Assembly: GCA_963575745.1 (NCBI GenBank)
Contig: CAUYUJ010009480.1
Span: forward strand, 30,001-94,000
From: Prorocentrum cordatum
Lineage: Eukaryota; Sar; Dinophyceae; Prorocentrales; Prorocentraceae
DNA length: 64,000 nucleotides
Direction of reading: 5' to 3'
The notes beneath the pieces are model-generated. The model was not told the DNA's origin, made no database searches, and was given only the letters and a program-made list of their open reading frames with translations. The translations under genes were made by a program, and so were the position numbers. Of this stretch, positions 52,275-62,799 are shown in pieces; positions within the stretch are counted from its first letter, which is position 1; the number at the start of each line of letters is the position of its first letter.

Positions 52275-52404
52275 GCAGGAGGAGGAGGAGGAGGAGGAGG
52301 AGGAGGAGGAGGAGGAGGAGGAGGAGGAGGAGGAGGAGGGGAGGAGGAGGAGGAGGAGGAGGAGGAGGAGGAGGAGGAGGAGGAGGAGGAGGAGGAGGAG
52401 GAGG
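52275..52404. repeat. (GGA)n tract abutting the copia element
   Basis: GGA run ending exactly at the LTR start (52405). Another GGA run begins 6 bp beyond the other LTR (60936). Confidence 0.95.
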
Positions 52405-52709
52405 TGTCAACTGCTCGACGCTCCCGAAGTCGTCAAACTCCACTCGAAATTCGTTTCCCGTCCTCGGCTGAAACGTCCTCGACACCGTCCCCGATCTCGC
52501 TCTGCGGGCGGGGAAGGGTGATGGTAACCTTTTGGTCTGCCGAGAGGCCTCTCGAACTAAAGATGGCAATGGTGCTTGCTGTCATGACTGCTGCTCTGCA
52601 CTGCGCGCTGTACACATGCTCTGCCATGCCTGCTGGGGGAGGGTAGCATCTAACATCTTATGTCAGAAAACCTCTGCAATACACTCGCAACTGCATTGTA
52701 TGGAGTACA
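52405..52709 (-). repeat. Copia 3' LTR
   Basis: 305 bp, TGTCAACTGCTCGACGC to TGCATTGTATGGAGTACA on the plus strand. Aligns without gaps to 60626-60930. Confidence 0.95.
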
Positions 52710-52941
52710 CACACTGGTGAAAAAGGGCACGACAACTGATTAAACACTCACCTTTATCTCATGAAGGAAAGATCATTCGCAGCTGCTTGTCGTTACATTG
52801 CCTGCTGTTAAACACATGCCCGAGAGAAATGCGCCGGTCGATCGTCGCAATCAACCTCTCAAAACAGATAGCTTCATTGCGAGGGGGGAGGGAAGGAAAC
52901 TACGAGACAGGAGCAGGATGCAAGACGTGTTTTGCCGGGGC
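52710..52941 (-). other. Copia 3' untranslated part
   Basis: 232 bp between the pol stop codon and the 3' LTR. The bases next to the LTR (CCAGTGTG on the coding strand) are not purine-rich, so a usable second-strand primer is not evident. Confidence 0.6.
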
Positions 52942-55900
52942 TCACTCACTTTGGCCCTTCAGGCCAGCGCGGGATTCCGCTAACTCTTTCGTAACTTCCC
53001 AGCCTCGGGAGAAACCCTGCGTAGCGTGAACACATCGTCCGTAAACTCCGTCAGTCTGGCCCACAGATGAATAGTGCACGGGCCCTTGAACTCCAACGTT
53101 CCACTTGATACTGCTGATCTTCACCTTCTGCTCACGCTTGTGGTTCGTCTTTCCTTCTGCATGCTCAGGTTCTGGCTCTGGATGGATCGTGTTCGTCTCA
53201 TTCTCGGACCGTTTGCTGTACGTCATGTAGCATACTGTGAAAAGGCACACGATCATCAGGATGGTCGTCGCAATTCCTTTGATGAGCGCGCCGAAGGGAA
53301 TCTTGATCACCACTTGCGGTGCCATGGTCCACTCGAGCTCCATCACTGCCGTCGCCTTTGCGTCGTAGATCTCCACCTCGCTGCTGGCTGCCGTCGTCAG
53401 GGATGGCATGGTCGCCATCGCCGTCATTGTGCTTGCCTTCGGTCTTGGTGTGGCGAACCTCTTGGCCTCCTCCTGCCAGTCCTTGCCGGTTTTCTTCTTG
53501 GCTGCCTGGAACTTCTCATCAAACTTCAGGCTGATCGCCCCAGTGCGCAGCCTGTCTGCCAGTAGCTGTCGCGCCGACAGCTTGGTGAAGCCGTCCGCGA
53601 ACTGGCGCTCCGAGCTGACCCAGTGCCAGCCCGTAGCGCCTGCCGTCATACGCTCTTTGAGCACCTGCACCTCGATGCCCGTCCGCTTGTCGTCGAAGTT
53701 GTGCACGTGTGGCTTCTGGGCCGCGTCGTACAGCGCCTTGGCGTCCACCACCAATGCACTCCTGCCCAGCACCGTCATGGTGCCGTTGAGCCTCGGGTCC
53801 CTCGTCGGGTCGAGCATCAGGCTGTAGTGCACCTTCACATGCTCAAGTGCGTCCACTCCTCCTGCTGCAGCTTGGGCCTCGCTCGCCAATGAGGACCTGC
53901 TCACCCTTGGTAATTCCCACGATCGCCAGTCGACCACTGTGTACTTGACCGTCTCGCCGCTCAGCACACTCCTGTGCGCTGCCAGGATGAGGTAGCCTCC
54001 CTGCGAGCTTCCACCCCGTCGTACTGCCCATGCCGCGTCCGTCATACAAATGAACGCCACCTCGTTGGGGTCGCCGCATATCTTGGGAAACAACTGGCAC
54101 ACGTCGCTGTTGGCCTTGGCGAACCTCAGCGTCTTGTTGGCCTCCACTAAGTCCTGCACGGTGGAGCTCTCGTTGATCGAGCCTTGTCCGAGGCTCACGC
54201 TGCACTGCAAGTGAGGTGCCGCCTGGTTGCTGGGCCACACCAAGCTACCCATGAGTCCTCGTAGTTGCCGTCGCTCGCCCTCCGTGATGGCCAACTTGTG
54301 GTCGCTGGCCCTGCTCTTGGTCATCGTGATCGGCTTGAGTCCCTTGACGCAGGTCTCGCAGCTCATCTGATAATCTCCGTTTGTAGCCTTGGTGAGCCGG
54401 TTGCCACAGAAGTCCATGGACGAGTCACTGGCCACGTTCAAGGTGCCAGTCTCGGTGTCCTCCCACGTCCGGAAGTTGAAAACCTTCTGGACCCCTTGGA
54501 CGCGCGCCGAAAAGCACGCCTGGCCCTCCTGGTTGCTGCCGCCTCCTAGCATATCGTCCACATGTAGGCCGATTGCGCCGTCGAACACTTTCACGTTCGT
54601 CTCGTCCAGCGGGTAGCTCAGGAGCAGGCAGGGGTCCAGCGGGTGAACCACGAAGCCGCACCCGATCATGCGGTCTGTGGCCTCCTCCCACCAGAGTCTC
54701 GGCGCGTCGCTCAGGCCGTATATGCTCTTGAACAACTTCATCCGTGTTCCAGGTTGGTACCCGAGCATCTTGCAGGCCTCGGATGGCAGGAGTGCAGAGA
54801 TGCCACGATCCGAGCGCTTGCCCTGCGGGAATGTGGTGCTCACGTCCGCCGCGAACAGGATCCAACCATGGACGCGACTCAGGAGCACGATGAACGTCCT
54901 GCTCAATCTCGTCATAGTCGGTAAAGACTTGGCCAGGGTCCCCGCGATGGCGTCTGGATCGCGAAACCCTTGGATCACCAGCCGCGCCTTGGCTCGGTGG
55001 CTTCTGTCAGCGTTTCTTGACCACTTCAGCAGAAACCTAGCACGCAAAACCTTCTTGGGGTCTTCTACCTCTTTCTTGTCCTGCTCCCAGACCTGGTTGT
55101 CAAAGAAGCTCTGGACCTCCGCGCGCTTCGCCTCCGCAAACTTGGCCTTGTCCTCCGCGTTCATGTTCCTCTCGCTCAGCTCGCCAGTCGCGTAGCACTC
55201 CTCAAGGTCCAGGTTGAACGACATGGCGCCCTCGTCGTAGTTCCAGCCCTTGGGTAGGACCTCCAAGCTCATGAACATCACATCCTCTGCGATCTCCACT
55301 TTGCCATAGGGGCCCGACCGACTGACGCTTCTCTGTCGGTCTCGCCGGAAGGAGAACGTACGTAGTGGTGCCATCTCCGAAGCGTCCTGACTCCTTCGCA
55401 TCTCCTTGAACCTTGCTCTCGCGTCGGTCACCTGTGGATCAGGTAACTCAGCTGGTGGTGGTTGATCTGCTGATGCTTCTTGCTGCTCTGGTCGTGGGAG
55501 TAGATCGGTATCGTCGTCATCTGGAATGGCCTGGTTGGCGTCCGTCGATGCAGGTTCCTCTTTGCTGGCAGGCCTAGGCTCCGCTCGAGGCTCTGAGCCC
55601 TGAGCTGATACCTGTCCGAATTGATCCGTCATGGCCTGCCCCACCGTCGGCGCAATCCCAGTGGCTGGGGCTGGTTCGTCCTCCTCCATCGGCTCGCCTG
55701 CGCGGTCCTCCTCACTGGGGCCAGGCAGCTGGCTGATGTCGAAGAACTGCACAATACCTCCACGTCGTAACCCTTGCAAGGCGGTCTGAGCTGCCTGCAA
55801 GTTTGCCGGTCGCTTCGGCTCGCCGATCCGCTCCACGATGGGTCTGATCTGGTCTGGGCTGCAGCGTAGAAGACCCCCGCCATGCGTGACCCAGTAGACC

Positions 55901-56240
55901 TTGGGCTGGCCACTCTCAGAGTCCTCGCGCAACACCACGGTAGCCGGCCCCCTCCAGCGTGACTTCTGGAGCCTGCTGGCCCCGCGATCGCGCCAGTAGT
56001 AGCACTCCTCGCCCACGTTGACCGAGTCGTGTGTGTCACGTCGCTTCCGCAGGAAATCCCTGCGAAGCCTCTCCGTCGAGTCCGCCGTGATGAATGCCGT
56101 AGCTGCGGCCACGCGCCGCTGCATCGCCTCCTGGAAGGTCTCCTCCACCAAGCAGGCCTCCGCTGCTGGCGTGCGTAGAATGTCTGCGGACAGAGAGTCG
56201 TTCAGCTCGGGATTGTAGCCCAGGGCCCACTGCGCTGGAC
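52942..56240 (-). pseudogene. Copia pol: integrase end, reverse transcriptase, RNase H and a C-terminal membrane segment
   Basis: A long open frame; numbering below is from the Met at 56151, though the frame continues upstream to about 56240 without ATG. Residues 1-110 are the integrase C-terminal region (WRGPATVVLRE, VYWVTHGG). An acidic Pro-rich linker spans 150-245. The reverse transcriptase spans about 360-610, with KARLVIQGFRDP, DVSTTFPQG, YGLSDAPRLWW and HVDD at 530-533 (YVDD in most relatives). RNase H spans about 695-860, with MTDAAWA, SEAQAAAGG, VVDAKALYD and ERQFADGFTK. After RNase H comes an extra 190-residue tail. It has a probable membrane helix at 953-978 (IATTILMIVCLFTVCYMTY) and a charged end. 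Copia polyproteins normally stop after RNase H, so the tail is unusual. Confidence 0.9.
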
Positions 56241-57709
56241 TGATGCATCCTGTTGATCTGGTTGGGCACGTAGTCCAGTGCTGTCTTCAGGTTCTCGGCG
56301 GTGCGCTCCAGACCGGCCTCCTCGAACCAGAGCTCCGTCGTCTCGCGCATCACCTGGCGAGCTCGCTCCACGGGGCCCAGGGCCTGATAAGCCTCGCCAG
56401 GGGCGACTCGCATCTTGACGTTGCGTTGGCCGGCCCAGTCAAGCATCTCCTGACTGCATTCTGCGCCGCGCTCGTCCATCACAAGGTTGGTTGGGGCCCC
56501 GCAGTGCCGAATCTACTCCTTCTCGATGGACTTGATGGCCTCGGCGGTTGTCTCACGGTTGACGATCCTGCACTTCTGGAACCGGCTAGCTCCGTCCAGC
56601 GCGCGCGCAATCCTCGCCGAGCCTGAGCGCAACTTGAACACGAAAAAGTCGAGATACAATGCCTGGTTGAACGTCGTCCAGGATGTTGGTGCTGACTTCG
56701 GTGGCTGTGATGCTCGCTTACGCTCCGCGCAACTGGCGCACTTGTAGTGCTTGGCGCAGGCGATGACTTCCTCTCTAGCGCCCGCTGTCGTCAACATCCT
56801 CACGAACACCTCCGTGCTGGGGTGGCCCAGGTTCTTCTGGGGGCGCCCCGCGTACCCGAACACGTTCTGGCCGAACTCGCTCATGAGCATCTTGTTCTGG
56901 TACGTCTGCTTGGCCTCGTTGCTGTCCACCGTCGCACGGTATATATACTCCACCGCGTCCTCGCCCTCCTCCAGGCCCAACACCAAGATGTCGGTGTCCT
57001 GACTCGGGGGTTGCTCCAGCAGGTCACTCAGGATCTGCGCCAGGAGGGGCCCGTAGTTCTCGGCGAAGCTGGCGCGGTGCAAGTTGGCGCCTGGAATCTT
57101 ACCCTCGAGGTGGACGTGCTTGTGCTGCTTATCACACTGGTACTCGTTGAGTCCTTGAGCCATTCCTCGTCGTGTCGTGCGAACTCCAGTGCGTTTCCGA
57201 GCTAAGCCTTCTCCTGGAATCTCCAGTCCTGTCATACACTGGTCGAATAGTACATGATGTCCGGGTAACTCGTAAAGCGCCTTTGTCCTCCAGCTCCGTG
57301 CCGTAGCTGGTTGCTCAAGGTGAGCATCTCGGTATGCTTGCCACTGCTTCTTGTGGATCTGCTTGCAGAACATCAGGTGCGTGCGATGGTGATCCTCACG
57401 ACGCTGCTGCAACAACTTCTTGTCCTCGTCGGTTTTGCAGCCTCGCTCCTGCATGATCGTCCAAGCCTTACACTCGGGGCTGATCCATATGTCGTCGGGC
57501 TGCTCCTCGTCGATCAGGTCGAGGAACTTCTTCTGGATGCTGGGCTTGCTGAAGTCCCAGCCGTTGTGCACTCCGGACGACCTCGCCTGGTGTCCACGCT
57601 GTCTCGGCTCCTTTGTCAGCTCCGAGCTGCCGCCATGGACCTCCCATATCTTGTGCTTGCCCTTCATGACGTCCTTGGCCCTGCTCAGCCCCTGATCTAT
57701 CGGGAGGAG
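56236..57709 (-). pseudogene. Copia pol: methyltransferase-like segment and integrase
   Basis: One frame from the insertion edge (57709) with TAG at 56513-56515. At about 57650-57150 a Rossmann-like stretch has IWEVHGGSSELT, then NGWDFSKPS, then PDDIWISPECKAW and HAHLEQPATARSW-like sequence (AHLEQP). This resembles motif I and the PC motif IV of cytosine methyltransferases, though SPEC replaces PPC or SPxC forms. From about 56830 the integrase zinc-binding box follows (LGHPST, KHYKCASC). The catalytic core has Asp in YLDFF (56680), Asp in NLVMDERG and Glu in GPVERARQVM, so D-D-E is present on both sides of the stop codon. The frame shifts near 56240 into the pol frame. The methyltransferase assignment is inference; integrase is firm. 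Confidence 0.8.
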
Positions 57710-58597
57710 AAAAACGTTCAACCCCAGATGCGAGTGCAACCTGGGGTGCGCCCAGTGCCCTTGCGTTGTGCCGAGGGCGCGGCGCGCTCGAACCACGCCC
57801 CCAGCCGCGTTCAGCCCACCCCGCCGCCATCATCTACAACTCGGAGACTGTGCTAACGATCCCTGAAGTACAACTTGGCATCCCTGACCCCGTAACTCCA
57901 TCCGACCATCCTCTCGTTTTCCATGCCCCCTCACCCTTCGCCCCTCCCCACCCCCTTCACCCCCCATCCTCCCGCCGCGCCCGCGACGAGGGGAGTGGGC
58001 GGCGGGGCGAGGGGCTTCGGACTGGCCGGGGGGACGGCGCATGCCGCGAATAAATTTACCCCCGCGGGGGAAACCTACACGTGCAACCCCGGGTAAACCC
58101 CTCGGAAAATTACACGCGCAACCTCAGATGAAGGTTCCACCAAACATCGAAAAACAGCACACGTAACATGCGCAAGCAAACATGAAGGCTTGTGGAAAAA
58201 ACGAAATGAGTACAACCTGGGGTGAAGGCCCCGCTGAGTAAATTTACTCCAGCGAACGCTTGCGCGGGCACCGACAGCTGATAACGCCGCAGCGCCCCAG
58301 AAAAACCAGATCACACGCTACGTCCTGATTGTTTCCTGGGCGCAGCCCCGCGTGGCGGGACATCAATTTCGACCGGCCGAACCTGGCCTGGGCAAGCGCA
58401 AATCAACCCCGCGCCTCCGAAGCAACCATGCGCGGAAGGCCGCGCAAGAAAACCGCGCACAAAGCGCGTCGTGGCCGCAAGAACGCGCCGCTCGAGTCGG
58501 CGCGCAGAAACGTAACGCACACGGGAACGGCATGCGCCATTTCCAAAGGGTACACATCCACCCCAGGTTGCACTCGCAGCTGGGGTTGAACGTTTTT
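57710..58597. mobile_element. 888-bp TIR element inserted in copia pol
   Basis: Interrupts the copia coding sequence between SESQK and LPIDQG. The ends are inverted repeats: AAAAACGTTCAACCCCAG at 57710 and CTGGGGTTGAACGTTTTT at 58597. The match extends to about 40 bp with few differences (GCGAGTGCAACCTGGGG at left, CCCCAGGTTGCACTCGC at right). Inner copies of GTGCAACC(T/C)GGG occur at 58080, 58110 and 58209, as in subterminal repeats. AACGTT at both ends is palindromic and may be either part of the ends or a 6-bp target duplication. There is no transposase; the GC-rich frames inside have no domain. It is a non-autonomous DNA transposon younger than the copia copy. Confidence 0.88.
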
Positions 58598-59110
58598 GGC
58601 TTTCTGAATCTATCTCCTTGCTGGCCGCCTGTAGGGCGTCCTGGCACTTGCGCAGCTGCTTGACGTTGAGGTCCTTGGCGGTGTGGATGTCGTCGTTTGC
58701 CATGGTGACCTTGTTGTCGATCTCGACCATGTTGCCGATGGAGTCCACCGACTCCTCGTAGGCCAGCACCTCGTCTCCCAAGAATGCGCAGGGACTGATT
58801 GGATGCTGCACGCGAAAATGGTCCAACATATTCTGCGGCAACAGAGTCTGGTCGGCACGATCTTTCATGCACTCATCGTAGCTCTCCAGCATGTCAATGA
58901 TGAAATGTCCTCGCTTGGGCTGCTGGCGTAGCTGAAACCACTTGCCATCACCGTCCCAGCATGCCCTCTTGTTCTTGTAGTCCACGACCATCCACAGCTC
59001 CTCCATCACCGGTCTGGCAAACAGAAATGGCGCACGCCCAGGGATCACGTAAGTGAGGATCTCCACGAACTTGCCGCCAGGGAAGGATGGAACCATGACG
59101 CATGCGGTCG
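58598..59110 (-). pseudogene. Copia protease C-terminal half and linker, shifted frame
   Basis: Continues the protease from a different frame: MVPSFPGGKFVEILTYVIPG, then RAPFLFARPVMEELWMVVDY, a typical retropepsin C-terminal half. A linker follows (HFIIDMLESYDEC, DNKVTMANDDIHTAKDLN), ending in EIDSESQK at the insertion. A one-base change near 59100 separates it from the catalytic half. Confidence 0.8.
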
Positions 59111-60607
59111 CGTCACCGGTCGCGGTACCTTAAACTCTTGCTGCGCGGGAATATCCTCATCTTGCTCAACCAACTGCTTGCAGTAGCCCTTGAGCGTCTC
59201 ATGGCCCACTATCACGCTGGTCGCTCCACTGTCGTGTATCGCCTCCGATGGTTCCAGCTCGGTCGAGTTGTACACGTCCTCCGCCTCGTCGGTGACCATC
59301 CTCGCCTCGGCCGCGTCGTCTCCGACGTTCTGTCTCTTGCGGCTCGCGTGCGGGCAGTCCCTGGCGAAGTGGCCTCGACCTCCACATCGTAGGCATATCG
59401 TCTCTTCTGTCGCTCTGATCAGTGGCGGGTGCGATGGCTGACCTCGTCGAGGTGAGCATCTGCCATATCCGCTGGTGTACGTACTCTTGCCACGTCCTTT
59501 GCTGGTACCTCTCCCAGTCGCCTTTCCTCTGGATGTGCCGCGCGCAGCGCCTCGCCCTCGAGCCTGGCCGGCCCTGGGAACGATGGCCGTCGAGCTTCCC
59601 TGTGGTGGCGGCACCGTCGCGACAACTGGGTAGAAACCTCTGGCCAATCGCATGTCATTCATCTTCTGTCTCGCGTCCGTGTAGGCTGCCATGATATCAT
59701 CGTACTGGTCCACATCATATGTCTGGTCCGGCATGGGGTTGCCACTCACGGTGGCCGTCTCACTGTAGTAGGTCGCCTCTGAGTCGAAGCCGTGGCCTGC
59801 ATATGCCTGTTGATCCTCTGCAGCTTCCTCGTAGTATTCGTCTTCCTCGTATCCGTAGTGGTAGTATGCATCTTCCTGGATCTCGTCCTCGTCGTCGCAG
59901 TCGTCCAGGTTGTAGGCTGCTGCTCCCAAGCTCGCTCTGGTGCTTGGGAAGGAGTCCAGGCCAAACGTCTTCTTCATCTCGCTCTCTACTTCGTCCAGCG
60001 ACAGGTCGTCGCCAACCTGGCTCGCGACCAGCTGCTTGCGCTCTCTGTCCAAACCTGCCCGTCGTAACAAGAACCAGCCGCGCACCTTGTCTGGCAATGT
60101 GACGTCGCGTGCGAGAAAATTCCGCTCGGCCGTGCGAAATCTCGTGAGGTAATCCATCAGCGCCCCCTTGGGCTTGCGGGCTGTCTTGAAGAAGAACGTC
60201 TTGAAGTCTGTCGGCAGCTCCGTTATCTGGTCGTACTTGTACGCCCTGTCGAGCACGTCTAAGATGGTCCCCCAGCCTTTCTCCTCCTCGAGCTTCTCGA
60301 TGTCCAAATCCTCGACCACCTCCCACGCTCGACCATTCAGGCCCTGCATGATCTCCAAACCTACTGTCCTCTCTTGTTCTCTACCACGAGCTCGTGCTGC
60401 GATCTCCACCTTCCGTCGGAAGGTCTTGTCCCCGTCGATCGAGCCATCGAACTCTGGAGCTCGACCCAGGAATCCCGAGGAGAGCTGCTGACCGTCTCCA
60501 GCTGCTGCAGCGCGCCCAACCTGCTGCTGCTGCTCCTCGTCCCCCTCTGCCGTCTGGTGGACCCACTGTTGAAATACTTCGATGTGTCCGTGTCCGTTTC
60601 CGTGGAG
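59045..60607 (-). pseudogene. Copia gag and protease N-terminal half
   Basis: About 520 codons open after a TAG at 60608-60610, without ATG near the beginning (first codons read LHGNGHGHIEVFQQW). The gag core has GLNGRAWEVVEDLDIEKL and ELPTDFKTFFFKTARKPKGA, then LTRFRTAERNF. A CCHC knuckle reads CLRCGGRGHFARDC at about 59354-59395. The protease active site DSGATSVIVG is at about 59204-59233. An acidic, Tyr-rich stretch (DDCDDEDEIQEDAYYHYG) lies before the Arg/Gly-rich region (GRGAARGTSRGKATGRGTSK). The frame is lost at HASWFHP, where the protease continues in another frame. Confidence 0.85.
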
Positions 60608-60610
60608 CTA

Positions 60611-60624
60611 CTGCTCCGCTACCA
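60611..60624 (-). other. Copia primer-binding site
   Basis: On the coding strand TGGTAGCGGAGCAG starts two bases inside the 5' LTR. TGGTA followed by an acceptor-stem complement is the usual initiator-Met tRNA site of copia elements (plants have TGGTATCAGAGC). The tRNA would end CTGCTCCGCTACCA. Confidence 0.75.
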
Positions 60625-60625
60625 A

Positions 60626-60930
60626 TGTCAACTGCTCGACGCTCCCGAAGTCGTCAAACTCCACTCGAAATCCGTTTCCCGTCCTCGGCTGAAGCGTCCT
60701 CGACACCGTCCCCGATCTCGCTCTGCGGGCGGGGAAGGGTAACGGTAACCTTTTGGTCTGCCGAGAGGCCTCTCGAGCTAAAGATGGCAATGGTGCTTGC
60801 TGTCATGACTGCTGCTCTGCACTGCGTGCTGTACACATGCTCTGCCATGCCTGTTGGGGGAGGGTAGTATCTAACATCTTATGTCAGAAAATCTCTGAAA
60901 TACACTCGCAACTGCATTGTATGGAGTACA
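60626..60930 (-). repeat. Copia 5' LTR
   Basis: 305 bp, same ends as 52405-52709. Ten substitutions are visible, nine of them transitions. The promoter would lie here, but no motif can be assigned. Confidence 0.95.
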
Positions 60931-60935
60931 ATTCA

Positions 60936-61217
60936 CAGGAGGAGGAGGAGGAGGAGGAGGAGGAGGAGGAGGAGGAGGAGGACGTCGCGGGGGCGGGGGG
61001 CAGCCGAGGGCAGGGGGCCCCCGGGGGCTGGCCCGGACCTGCCAGACAGAGGGGGGCGGCCTCCGCCCTCGACCTCGGGGCCCTCCGCTGGGAATCCGAC
61101 GCGCACAGAGGGGAGGGGGGAGGGGGGGAGGGGGATGAGGAGGAGGGGGAGGAGGAGGAGGAGGAGGAGGAGGAGGAGGAGGAGGAGGAGGAGGAGGAGG
61201 AGGAGGAGGGGGAGGTA
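60936..61217. repeat. GGA tracts
   Basis: GGA run 60936-60982, GC-rich spacer, second GGA run 61136-61217. Confidence 0.95.
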
Positions 61218-61219
61218 GC

Positions 61220-62313
61220 AGCCACCCTGACGAGCAGCGAGGAGGAGGAGGAGGACGATGCCACCCTGAGGAGAGGGAGGCAGAGGCAGCACCACCAGGA
61301 GCTGGAGGGCGAGAACCGTCGAGGCTACCACCCTCGGGTGACGGCCGAGGGAGGTCCATGTCCACATCCTCACTATGGCGTACTTCACCACCAGCAATCG
61401 CCATCGTTCGGCGGCGAGCGGTTGGGGGACATGAGAAGGAAAAACCCCCGTCAAAGGCAGCGGGGCTTCTCAGAAGGCTGTTGGCCTTCTGAGAGGTTTT
61501 CGGTGTCTTCGGGGAAGGCTTAGAGAACATCTCGGAAGGCCGTGGGACTCCCGAGCCTTCTGAGAAGGACCGCCGCCTTCTCACCTCCCTCCCGGGCTCG
61601 CTGCCGAACTGTGTCTCGAGCTGGCGCTCGTTTGGCTCGAGCGCACCATTGCTTCCGAGCGAAGCTCGGTGGCGCCTGCGTCGTCGGACGTGGCACTGGA
61701 ATCTCCTGCCAGGAAGCTGCCCAAACCTGAGCTAACGTCAGCACGTATGCTCGTTCGGATAACTATTGAACGAGAGCCACGGGCACCGCAAGAAACCTGC
61801 AACACTTCACTGGCAACCGCTCCGGAAACCTTTCGTTCTTGAAGAAGTCCTGAGCGAAAGCTGAACTTGTGGAGTCCAACACCCGGATAGCAGGGCGCCA
61901 GAAGAACGTGCGTGGGCATGTCAAAGATCTCTGGGCGCGCGCAGTGGGAAACGCTTAGACGAGGCCTGCCCGAACACGCTGCGAGGCCGGACAAGGCGCG
62001 CCGGGGATTTGTCCCGGAAGCCGGACCGAGCTCCTGGGCTACCCTGCAGCTCTGGCATCTGAATATGCAATCCTCTTTAGCTCTCTACGAGGTTTCTGGG
62101 AATGTTTGGCAATACCCCAGGAGAAGTATATATCGCAAACTGGAACATATACATTACCAGTGGCGGATCGTTTTTCAATCTCAAGACTTCTTTAAGGGTC
62201 GGGGACGGCGTCGGGGTGGTGTGTACACTTTTCCCCCGTCTCCCGAAGGAAAAACAACGAACAATCCGCGTTCTTGCGGGAATTTCCGCGCAGGGTCGGG
62301 AAACGCGTCGGTG

Positions 62314-62320
<7 letters not shown>
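61220..62320. other. Intergenic stretch, no supported gene
   Basis: 61455-61590 carries CTTCTCAGAAGGC, GGCCTTCTGAGAGG and CCTTCTGAGAAGG palindromic words found also near 19350, 31490 and 32970. 61600-62320 is apparently unique and lower in GC, with no recognisable frame. Confidence 0.5.
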
Positions 62321-62321
<1 letters not shown>

Positions 62322-62371
<50 letters not shown>

Positions 62372-62398
62372 AACAAAAGAGAGAGAGAGAGAGAGAGA
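62322..62398. repeat. (GA)n microsatellite
   Basis: GA run with an AAAAAACAAAA interruption, preceded by TATATATA. Confidence 0.95.
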
Positions 62399-62659
62399 TC
62401 GATTAACTACTATAGTGTATGGTTTCCTACGTTGACGGTGTGGAGCCCGCCGCCTCGGCCAAGAGCCCGCGACTCCCCGCCCGCCGGGCCCGCGCGGAGG
62501 CTGAGCGCTTGCAAGGGGGAAGCCTGAGCGATGGCGACCATCACCGCCGCGCGGCCAACAATTGCCCCGGCGAAGGCCCACGCCATGTACGAGCGTGGGC
62601 ACCGCAAGGCGGGTGGCGGTGCGCCTGTTGTTTTCCGAGGCCACCACCATGAGCAGGAG

Positions 62660-62696
62660 GGGGAAGGGGGTCCTCCTCCTCCTCCTCCTCCTCCTT

Positions 62697-62730
<34 letters not shown>
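62660..62730. repeat. CCT microsatellite
   Basis: CTC run with TTTT interruption. Confidence 0.9.
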
Positions 62731-62799
62731 ACCTCCTGCCCCCCTCCAACTTATGGTGGTGGTGGTGGAAAACAGGCCTATCAGGTGTGACGAAGGATG

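Larger units (their letters stand above)
52405..60930 (-). mobile_element. Ty1/copia LTR retrotransposon, inactivated
   Basis: Two 305-bp LTRs beginning TGT and ending ACA flank 7.9 kb. On the minus strand the order is primer-binding site, gag with zinc knuckle, protease, a methyltransferase-like segment, integrase, reverse transcriptase and RNase H. Integrase before reverse transcriptase defines Ty1/copia. Damage: no ATG in the gag frame, a frameshift in the protease (near 59100), an 888-bp insertion (57710-58597), TAG in the integrase (56513) and a frameshift near 56240. The immediate flanks (GGAGG left, ATTCA right) are not a target duplication. No clear polypurine tract precedes the 3' LTR. 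About 10 differences separate the LTRs. Confidence 0.92.
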
